This document shows positions 7,503 to 14,078 of a stretch of 19,072 bases of DNA, piece by piece. The stretch's first letter is position 1. Every line of letters begins with the position of its first letter. The position numbers and the translations under genes were made by a program. The notes beneath the pieces are model-generated. The model had not been told where the DNA came from, did no database searches, and saw only the letters and a program-made list of their open reading frames with translations. The stretch covers positions 1 through 19,072 of the forward strand of contig JAKIUD010000062.1 in assembly GCA_021647765.1 (NCBI GenBank), read 5' to 3'. The DNA is from Desulfuromusa sp. (GTDB taxonomy: Bacteria; Desulfobacterota; Desulfuromonadia; Desulfuromonadales; Geopsychrobacteraceae).

Positions 7503-9179
7503 ATGAGTGAAGACACAAAAAAGATCATCTATTCGATGCTGCGCGTCAGTAAAAGTTACAACAAACAGCCGATTATCAAAGATATTTCTCTTTCTTACTA
7601 TTACGGTGCCAAAATCGGGGTTCTCGGTCTCAATGGTTCGGGGAAATCAACTCTGCTACGAATCATGGCGGGGGTTGATCAAGAATTCAACGGCGAAGCG
7701 GCTTTATCGGATGGCTACAGCGTCGGCTATCTGGAACAGGAACCACAGCTGGACGATAAAAAAACCGTCCGGGAAGTAGTCAAAGAAGGGGTTCAGGAAG
7801 TGGTCGATCTGCTCGCCGAGTTCGAAGAGATCAACAACGCTTTTGCCGATTCCGATTGTGACATGGACAAACTGCTCGAGCGTCAGGCCAAGGTACAGGA
7901 TGCGCTCGATGCTGCAGACGCCTGGAACCTCGAGTCACGGTTGGAACTGGCCGAAGAGGCGTTGCGTTGCCCGGCTCCTGACACCCAGATCAAGATCCTC
8001 TCCGGTGGCGAAAAACGCCGCGTCGCCCTCTGCCGTCTGCTGCTGAGCAAACCGGACATCCTGCTACTCGATGAGCCGACCAACCACCTTGACGCGGAAA
8101 CTGTTGCCTGGCTGGAGCAGCATCTGCAACGCTATCAGGGAACCGTCATCGCCGTGACTCACGATCGTTACTTTCTGGATAACGTGGCTGGCTGGATTCT
8201 CGAACTGGATCGTGGCGAAGGAATCCCCTGGAAAGGCAACTATTCCAGTTGGCTGGAGCAGAAGCAAGAGCGGCTACGCAAACAGGAAAAAGTCGAGAGT
8301 AAACGCCAGCAGACCCTGCAACGCGAGCTGGAATGGATCCGCATGTCACCCAAAGGTCGGCATGCCAAATCCCAGGCACGGATTAATTCCTACGAAAAAC
8401 TCCTCGGCAATGCTGGGCTGGAAAAGGAGAAAACCCTCGAACTCTACATCCCCCCTGGCCCTCGATTAGGTGGTGTGGTTGTCGAAGCCAAAGAGGTCAG
8501 TAAAGGGTTTGGTGATCGACTGCTGATCAATAACCTCAGCTTCAATCTCCCCCCAGGTGGGATCGTCGGCGTCATCGGCCCTAACGGCGCAGGGAAATCA
8601 ACCCTGTTCAAAATGATCACCGGTCAAGAAACAGCTGATTCGGGAAGTTTCAAAGTCGGCGATACAGTCAAGCTCGGCTATGTCGATCAAGATCGTACCC
8701 TGAACGCTGATAAGACTATTTTTGAAGAGGTCACCGGCGGTCATGACATGTTCCAACTTGGCGGTCAAACGGTCAATTCCCGTGCCTATGTCGCTCGCTT
8801 TAACTTCTCCGGAAGCGATCAGCAGAAAAAAGTCGGCGTACTCTCCGGTGGCGAACGAAACCGGGTGCATCTCGCCAAGATGATGCGCGAAGAAGCCAAC
8901 GTGTTACTGCTCGATGAGCCGACCAACGATCTCGACATCAACACCCTGCGAGCACTGGAAGAGGGGCTGGAAAACTTCGCTGGTTGTGCGGTGGTCATCA
9001 GTCACGACCGCTGGTTTCTTGACCGGATCGCCACCCACATCCTTGCCTTTGAAGGGAATTCTCAAGTGGTCTGGTTTAATGGAAACTATTCAGAATATGA
9101 AGCGGATCGGAAACGGCGGCTGGGCAAGGCAGCAGACCAACCCCACCGGATCAGGTACCGCTCCCTGACCCGACAATAA
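7503..9179 (+). CDS. ettA: Energy-dependent translational throttle protein EttA (ABC-F ATPase)
   Basis: A 558-residue ABC-F protein, close to the usual EttA length of about 555. It binds the ribosomal E site and gates the first peptide-bond step according to the ATP/ADP ratio. Two ATPase cassettes are complete. The first has GLNGSGKST at 42-50, LSGGE at 166-170 and LLLDEPTNHLD at 187-197. The second has GPNGAGKST at 359-367, LSGGE at 447-451 and LLLDEPTNDLD at 468-478. The arm insertion (about 95-140) and the charged linker between the cassettes (about 250-310) are present, as is the EttA-type C-terminus (QPHRIRYRSLTR). There are no membrane segments, which excludes a transporter. The ATG at 7503 has an AAGGA ribosome binding site 8 nt upstream. 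It appears to be a single-gene unit, convergent with the lipoprotein operon. Confidence 0.96.
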   Translation: MSEDTKKIIYSMLRVSKSYNKQPIIKDISLSYYYGAKIGVLGLNGSGKSTLLRIMAGVDQEFNGEAALSDGYSVGYLEQEPQLDDKKTVREVVKEGVQEVVDLLAEFEEINNAFADSDCDMDKLLERQAKVQDALDAADAWNLESRLELAEEALRCPAPDTQIKILSGGEKRRVALCRLLLSKPDILLLDEPTNHLDAETVAWLEQHLQRYQGTVIAVTHDRYFLDNVAGWILELDRGEGIPWKGNYSSWLEQKQERLRKQEKVESKRQQTLQRELEWIRMSPKGRHAKSQARINSYEKLLGNAGLEKEKTLELYIPPGPRLGGVVVEAKEVSKGFGDRLLINNLSFNLPPGGIVGVIGPNGAGKSTLFKMITGQETADSGSFKVGDTVKLGYVDQDRTLNADKTIFEEVTGGHDMFQLGGQTVNSRAYVARFNFSGSDQQKKVGVLSGGERNRVHLAKMMREEANVLLLDEPTNDLDINTLRALEEGLENFAGCAVVISHDRWFLDRIATHILAFEGNSQVVWFNGNYSEYEADRKRRLGKAADQPHRIRYRSLTRQ

Positions 9180-9238
9180 TTAACCGCATATTGTATACCA
9201 CCCATAGCGACCTCAACCAGCCACCGGCTATGAAACAA

Positions 9239-9273
9239 AACCGCCACCCTCTAGTTTGTCAAGGGTGGCGGTT
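9239..9273 (-). terminator. Rho-independent terminator of the rlmKL-HIT-lpoB operon
   Basis: A perfect 12-bp stem (AACCGCCACCCT at 9239-9250 with AGGGTGGCGGTT at 9262-9273) has an 11-nt loop. On the minus strand the stem runs into TTTTGTTT, so it best fits termination of the leftward operon ending at 9454. Without a T-tract on the plus strand it is a weaker stop for ettA. Confidence 0.7.
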
Positions 9274-9368
9274 ACCGCTATAACTCACTCGTTTTGCAAA
9301 ATAACATACCCGTTCAGGAACCTGCCAGATATCGGCAAAGCGGTTACTTAATCTGTTGAAAAATCTCC

Positions 9369-9405
9369 ATCCCTTCGCCTTTGCTGTGGTGAGGGATATT
9401 TTTTT
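9369..9405 (+). terminator. Possible terminator of ettA
   Basis: ATCCCT (9369-9374) can pair with AGGGAT (9392-9397), followed by ATTTTTTTT on the plus strand. The stem is short (6 bp) and the loop long (17 nt), so this is a weak candidate. It lies 190 nt beyond the ettA stop and points the right way. Confidence 0.3.
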
Positions 9406-9453
9406 GACGACAAAGAAATCATCAAGGAAATGTGTTAGTACATCAATAAATGG

Positions 9454-10698
9454 TCAGTAACGTATCGACCGAAACATCCGCTGCCCTTGACGGATCTCAA
9501 ATTCCGGTAGATCAATGGTGTGCTGCTCGTAAATTCCCGGGAAATTTAACTTCAGCTGTAGTTTATGGTGACCAGCAGGCAGTAGGATACGTAGCAAGGT
9601 TAAACGTCCAGGGAGAGTTTTCCAGGAACGGGTGTCCGGTTCTTCAAGCAGAAACAGGGTCACACGCATAATTGCTTCGGCAGCGGCATCATTCTTATTG
9701 CCAACCGACTGGGCAATCGCTTCCTTGGTTGCAACCCGGAGTGTTTCCTTGGCGATAATACGAGTCTTACGCGCAGCCAATGAATCACGCGCGACCGTCC
9801 CCAGATCAGATGAAACCGGTGGCAGGGATTTCCATTTTTCCGGTAGAATAGTCATCCTTGGCCTGGGTGTTGTCCGCTTGGAATAATAGGGGAAGGCAAA
9901 GCGAATCGAAGGGGGCAGGACAACATTGCCGGGGCGTTTTTCTGGTATCCGGCCGTTGGCAACAAACAGTACCAGTTCTGCTTCCCCAGCAGGAAGATTC
10001 CGCGGCAGAAATGATCGATATTTTTCCACTTCATCAACCATCCCCAAACGATCCGCATAACGGACAATATCCGCAGCAACCGTGACCGGACTCGGCAAAT
10101 CATCGGCAAGCTGACGGTAAACCAGATAGGCATCATTATCCTCCGCCAGATTTGCGAAACAGAGGGCAATCAGAGCACGCGTAAAATAAGCACGCTGCAA
10201 AGCTTTTGGGTGTTTCTCCAATCGCTCAAGAGCCTGCTTGGCCTCAACCAGAGCATCATCATACTGCCCGAGCAGAAGGTAATTCATCATGAGGTAGCTG
10301 TGAACCCAAAGCCGTTCGCTGTACTCTCCTTTATAGCGGGTCATCCACTCATTGGTGACCAGTGAGCCGGCCTGTTCAGTGACGCTGAGCATCTCAAATT
10401 GATCAATCAGTTGCGCAGCCTGCAACAGTTGCTGAATACTCTCCTGATAGTCTCCCAACTGATGGTAGACCACCCCTTTTTCCAGGAGAAATAAAAGCTG
10501 GTTGCGCTTGCCAAGATGGTCACCCTTCTCCAGTAATTCCAAGGCCTGCTGCGGCTGCCCCGCGTAATAGCGTGCACTGGCTTTATTGAGGCGACCGGCA
10601 CAACCACCCAGACAAAGCAGCAGGAGAAACAGAATAAAGTAACGGAAGCCGGGTCGGCGGACAAAAGCAAACCCGGCTTGCAACAGAGAAATCAGCAT
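9454..10698 (-). CDS. TPR-containing lipoprotein (COG3014-like), LpoB-associated
   Basis: A 414-residue exported lipoprotein. A basic N-terminus and a hydrophobic stretch (20-30) lead to the lipobox LGGC with the lipidated Cys at 33. Residues about 40-100 and 130-190 contain tetratricopeptide-like helices (YYAGQPQQALELLEKGDH, YHQLGDYQESIQQLL), so it probably binds other proteins in the periplasm. The C-terminal half is mixed, with a basic region around 270-330. It resembles the uncharacterised COG3014 lipoproteins, which often sit beside an LpoB-like gene, as here (24 nt downstream of it). A role with the cell envelope or with peptidoglycan synthase activation is inferred from that neighbour only. 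It is the last gene of the leftward operon, ahead of the terminator at 9239-9273. Confidence 0.82.
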   Translation of the reverse strand: MLISLLQAGFAFVRRPGFRYFILFLLLLCLGGCAGRLNKASARYYAGQPQQALELLEKGDHLGKRNQLLFLLEKGVVYHQLGDYQESIQQLLQAAQLIDQFEMLSVTEQAGSLVTNEWMTRYKGEYSERLWVHSYLMMNYLLLGQYDDALVEAKQALERLEKHPKALQRAYFTRALIALCFANLAEDNDAYLVYRQLADDLPSPVTVAADIVRYADRLGMVDEVEKYRSFLPRNLPAGEAELVLFVANGRIPEKRPGNVVLPPSIRFAFPYYSKRTTPRPRMTILPEKWKSLPPVSSDLGTVARDSLAARKTRIIAKETLRVATKEAIAQSVGNKNDAAAEAIMRVTLFLLEEPDTRSWKTLPGRLTLLRILLPAGHHKLQLKLNFPGIYEQHTIDLPEFEIRQGQRMFRSIRY

Positions 10699-10722
10699 CA
10701 GTGGATACCCGGTAAATTTGTA

Positions 10723-11328
10723 TCACCACCCGATGAACGGTTTAGATGCCTCACGGATCACCTCGGTGCTGTCAGCCCATTCGATAAGTCCCGTTTGCAG
10801 ATCGGTCAGTTCCATGTTCAGGCTGTAATACATCAAGGTTTTCTTTTTTAATCGGAACTGCCGCGGCTGATCCTTTTTAATCGACCGAAGAGTCCCGGTC
10901 AGCATATATTTTGCCCCGATTTGCCGGGCTTTTTGAATTCGGGTTTCAGCAGCAACATTGCCACCATACTGGTAACTGGTTTCCCGTTCGATGTTTTTAC
11001 GCTGAGTCTCATTGATAAAACGCACCCGCCCCGTATTCAACAGAGCCTGGCGCAGATCATCGGTTATGGCACTGGTACTGATATGTTCACCGGTACGATT
11101 GGCAATTCCGTAGACGATGATAACCGGACGATCAGTGGCTATTAATAACGGAGGCCTGGATAGGAGCGATTTGACCATATCATCAACAATCGCCTTCTTA
11201 TCCGAGAAATGGTAACCCTCATCGTAAATAACCTTTTCATCCGAACCAACTTCACGAGTTGTGACCGTACATCCTGAGAGCAACAGAAAGATCAACAGCC
11301 CACTCCAGAACAGCAAAGTTTTTTTCAT
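10723..11328 (-). CDS. LpoB-like outer-membrane lipoprotein (penicillin-binding protein activator family)
   Basis: A 201-residue lipoprotein with signal peptide and lipobox LLSGC, lipidated Cys at 20. The mature part begins with a short disordered segment and then the LpoB/CsgG-N-like fold: DDMVKSLLSRP (49-59), the strand VIIVYGIANRTGEHI (69-83), a helix around 88-98, and GAKYMLTGTL (138-147). Enterobacterial LpoB spans the periplasm to activate the synthase PBP1b. Whether this distant homologue does the same is unknown; its short linker after the lipidated Cys suggests different geometry. The start overlaps the stop of the HIT gene by 4 nt (ATGA), and the TPR lipoprotein follows 24 nt downstream, so the three are co-expressed. 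Signal peptide and fold are fairly sure, function moderate. Confidence 0.82.
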   Translation of the reverse strand: MKKTLLFWSGLLIFLLLSGCTVTTREVGSDEKVIYDEGYHFSDKKAIVDDMVKSLLSRPPLLIATDRPVIIVYGIANRTGEHISTSAITDDLRQALLNTGRVRFINETQRKNIERETSYQYGGNVAAETRIQKARQIGAKYMLTGTLRSIKKDQPRQFRLKKKTLMYYSLNMELTDLQTGLIEWADSTEVIREASKPFIGW

Positions 11329-11747
11329 GATTTATCTCCTATATGTGCAGACAGATCGTTCCTGACCTGCCGTTTGATCTCATCGCTGGCAGCGGCTGAA
11401 TAGGGTTGTGGCGCATGCTGCCCCCAAACCGACCCCGGCCAGGTGGGATCACCGATTCGCCGCCCAACGTGATGCAGATGCAATTGACGGACAATATTCC
11501 CCAGAGCCGCGACGTTCAGTTTATCATATTGAAAGGATTTTGACATCCAGCACGACAGCAAATTGGATTCCCACCACAGTTGCTGTTGATCCGTTTCGCT
11601 GAGTTGATATATTTCCTCGACCTGCTGACACCTGGGGACAAGAATAAACCAGGGATAGGTCGCATCATTCATCAACAGTAACCTCGACAGATCAAAATCC
11701 CCAAGAAAAATACAATCACTTTCCAAACGTGGATCCAGCTGAAACAT
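11325..11747 (-). CDS. HIT-domain (histidine triad) family protein
   Basis: A 140-residue cytoplasmic protein of the short proteobacterial HIT type. The triad region is QLHLHHV at 88-94, preceded by KLNVAALGNIVR (76-87) and followed by the subfamily hallmark PTWPGSVWG (101-109). The first triad histidine is replaced by Gln, while the middle His expected to be the nucleophile (H90) and the third (H92) remain. HIT proteins hydrolyse or transfer nucleotidyl groups; the substrate cannot be told here. Its ribosome binding site, AGGAGG, is formed by the last two Arg codons of the upstream rlmKL gene, 1 nt separates the two genes, and its stop overlaps the lpoB-like start. It is thus firmly embedded in the operon, though a functional link to the envelope genes is not obvious. 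Confidence 0.88.
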   Translation of the reverse strand: MFQLDPRLESDCIFLGDFDLSRLLLMNDATYPWFILVPRCQQVEEIYQLSETDQQQLWWESNLLSCWMSKSFQYDKLNVAALGNIVRQLHLHHVGRRIGDPTWPGSVWGQHAPQPYSAAASDEIKRQVRNDLSAHIGDKS

Positions 11748-11748
11748 C

Positions 11749-13899
11749 TCAAGACCTCCTGATCAGCCAGCAATTGTGAATACGCGGGTGACGTTCAAAA
11801 TCTAAAGGGATTGTTTTTGCGGTGATATCTTCAATAATTAATTCAGACATTGCAGCATGATCCATCCGGAACTTGCGCAGGTTATTGGAAAAAATCAAGG
11901 TTCCTCCCGGAGCCAGCAATCGAACTGTTTTTTGTAGCAATTCAACATGGTCACGTTGCACATCAAAGGTCGCATCCATCCCCTTGGAATTGGAAAAGGT
12001 CGGAGGATCGAGAAAAATCAGATCATATTGTTCGGTTGCCGTATCAAGCCAGGCCAGACAATCGGCATGAATCAGCCCTTCATCCTTTGGATCAAAATGA
12101 TTCAGAGCGATATTTTTTTCTGCCCACGCCAGGTAAGTCTTTGACATATCGACAGTTGTCGTTGCGCTTGCACCACCCATCAAAGCATGTACGGTCGCAG
12201 TTCCAGTATAAGCAAACAGATTGAGAAAGCGGGTGCCATCGGCCAATTTCTGAATTAGCTTCCGAGTTGGACGGTGATCAAGAAATAACCCGGTATCAAG
12301 ATAATCGGTCAGATTCACCAGAAAGCGGCAATTTCCCTCCTGAACCTCTTTCAAGATCCCCCGGCGCGACTGTTTTTCGTACTGCTGCTTCCCCTTCTGC
12401 TGCTGCCTCACCTTGAGATGAATCTTGTCGGGAGAGATATCCAACACCAGCGGCACAGCATCCTGCACTTCACGTAACCGTTCAGCCGCTTTATGTTCAT
12501 CAATCTCTTTTGGCGCCCGGTACTCCTGTAGATGAACCTCATCGCCATAGATATCGACCGCCACCGCATATTCGGGCAAATCGGCATCATAGAGGCGATA
12601 ACAATCAATCTGCTTTTTCGCCGCCCATTTTTTCAGCTTTTTGAGATTTTTGCGCAGGCGATTAGCGAACATCTCACCACCTGCCGAAAGAATTTTTTTG
12701 ACCGCTTTTCCCGCCCCCTCTTCGAGGGACTGCCAGCGGTTGGTCTCATTCAAGTCAAACTGCAGCAACTGACACTTTAACGCCCCATTGTAGAGGACGT
12801 TGATCTTTCCCGCCCGCAAACCAATACTCCGCCCCAGTTGTGAGCTTGAGGTAATCACTGCCGCTTTCCAACCGCGACACTGCTGTGCCATTTTCTGCCC
12901 GAGGATGTTATAAAATTCGGGCAGTTCACTCGCCTCGCCGAGACGTTCACCGTAAGGGGGATTGGCGACCAGCAAACCATAATCAACTCCAGCAGGAGCA
13001 ATAAATTCACGGAGGGTCCGCCGCTCAAAGTGGATAATCTTATCCAGTCCGGCATTTTGAGCATGCTGCCATCCAGCCTTGACCGCCCGGCTGTCACTAT
13101 CGTAACCGACAATCGGCGCAAGCTTTTTATCCACCCCAACGGCCTGCCGCTGCAGAGCCTCTTTGACCAGATTGTTCCACAACTCCTCATCGTGCTGTTG
13201 CCAACTGAGAAAACCGTAATAGCGGCGCAGCAAACCGGGAGCGGTGTCAGTTGCCATCAACCCCGCTTCAACCGGCAGAGTTCCTGAGCCACACAGGGGA
13301 TCAGCAAGCCCACCGCCCGCCGCACAGATTGCAGGCCACCCGGCACGGATAAGAATTGCCGCTGCCAGGTTTTCTTTAAGCGGCGCGTGAACACCGTCAA
13401 TCCGGTAGCCCCGACGATGGAGGCTGTCACCTGAAAGATCCAGACTTAAAGTCGCCTGATCCTTAATAATATGGAGATTCAATCGCAGATCTGGCTGCTC
13501 CACCGCAACTGATGGACGCTCACCAATCCGCGAACGGAACTGATCAACAACGGCATCCTTAACCTTCAAAGCGCCATAGCGAGTATGAGTCATGGTTGAA
13601 TGGATCAGGGTACAATCAACTGCCAGAGTTTGATCTATAGTCAAATGCACTGACCAATCAATCTCCGAAACAGCCGCATAAAGCTGATCGGGATCAGCAG
13701 CCGCAAAATTGGCCAATGGCAGAAGAATACGACTTGCCAGCCGCGACCAGAGACAAGCGCGATAGGCAGTCTCAAGCCCTCCAGAAAAGCGGACACCCGC
13801 CCGCTCCTGCTTGACATCCACGGCTCCCAGTCCTTCCAGTTCGGTAAGAAGAAGCGGTTCCAGCCCCAGAGCGGCGGTGGCAAAAAATTGTTGTTTCAT
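11749..13899 (-). CDS. rlmL: Bifunctional 23S rRNA methyltransferase RlmKL
   Basis: A 716-residue fusion enzyme, the length expected for RlmKL (about 700). The N-terminal half has a THUMP RNA-binding domain (about 45-155) and the RlmL methyltransferase, with DPLCGSGT at 200-207 and the catalytic NPPYGE at 313-318, which makes m2G2445 of 23S rRNA. The C-terminal half is the RlmK methyltransferase for m7G2069, with DTGLFLDHR at 535-543, NLFAYTGTATV at 560-570 and DPPTFSNS at 631-638. Both SAM-binding modules look intact. The opening MKQQFFATAALGLEP matches the family, supporting the ATG at 13899, although its ribosome binding site is weak. It is first in the leftward operon with HIT, LpoB-like and TPR lipoprotein genes. 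A palindromic repeat lies in its upstream region. Confidence 0.95.
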   Translation of the reverse strand: MKQQFFATAALGLEPLLLTELEGLGAVDVKQERAGVRFSGGLETAYRACLWSRLASRILLPLANFAAADPDQLYAAVSEIDWSVHLTIDQTLAVDCTLIHSTMTHTRYGALKVKDAVVDQFRSRIGERPSVAVEQPDLRLNLHIIKDQATLSLDLSGDSLHRRGYRIDGVHAPLKENLAAAILIRAGWPAICAAGGGLADPLCGSGTLPVEAGLMATDTAPGLLRRYYGFLSWQQHDEELWNNLVKEALQRQAVGVDKKLAPIVGYDSDSRAVKAGWQHAQNAGLDKIIHFERRTLREFIAPAGVDYGLLVANPPYGERLGEASELPEFYNILGQKMAQQCRGWKAAVITSSSQLGRSIGLRAGKINVLYNGALKCQLLQFDLNETNRWQSLEEGAGKAVKKILSAGGEMFANRLRKNLKKLKKWAAKKQIDCYRLYDADLPEYAVAVDIYGDEVHLQEYRAPKEIDEHKAAERLREVQDAVPLVLDISPDKIHLKVRQQQKGKQQYEKQSRRGILKEVQEGNCRFLVNLTDYLDTGLFLDHRPTRKLIQKLADGTRFLNLFAYTGTATVHALMGGASATTTVDMSKTYLAWAEKNIALNHFDPKDEGLIHADCLAWLDTATEQYDLIFLDPPTFSNSKGMDATFDVQRDHVELLQKTVRLLAPGGTLIFSNNLRKFRMDHAAMSELIIEDITAKTIPLDFERHPRIHNCWLIRRS

Positions 13900-13950
13900 G
13901 AATTAACTACTTTCAAAATAACCATAGCGGTGCAAAAAAAACGAATATTA

Positions 13951-14050
13951 CTCCCTCTCCCTGAGGGAGAGGTTTGGGGTGAGGGGGAAATGCGTCAACA
14001 CCAGCCCCCCTCATCCGCCCTGACGGGCACCTTCTCCCACAGGGAGAAGG
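13951..14050. repeat. Palindromic intergenic repeat (REP/BIME-like)
   Basis: About 100 bp built of nested hairpins. CCTCTCCC (13954-13961) pairs with GGGAGAGG (13965-13972) around TGA. CCTTCTCCC (14030-14038) pairs with GGGAGAAGG (14042-14050) around ACA. GCCC/GGGC form a third at 14017-14028. GGGTGAGGGGG (13977-13987) pairs with CCCCCTCATCC (14006-14016) across the centre, with one G-T. The whole unit is thus an imperfect inverted repeat. This CCCTCTCCC...GGGTGAGGG style is a widespread dispersed intergenic repeat in proteobacteria. It fills the gap between the peptidase stop and the rlmL start and could act as a transcript end or stabiliser for the peptidase mRNA. No T-tract follows it. Confidence 0.7.
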
Positions 14051-14078
14051 GCACAACAAACAATCTAAGGCCAAATCT

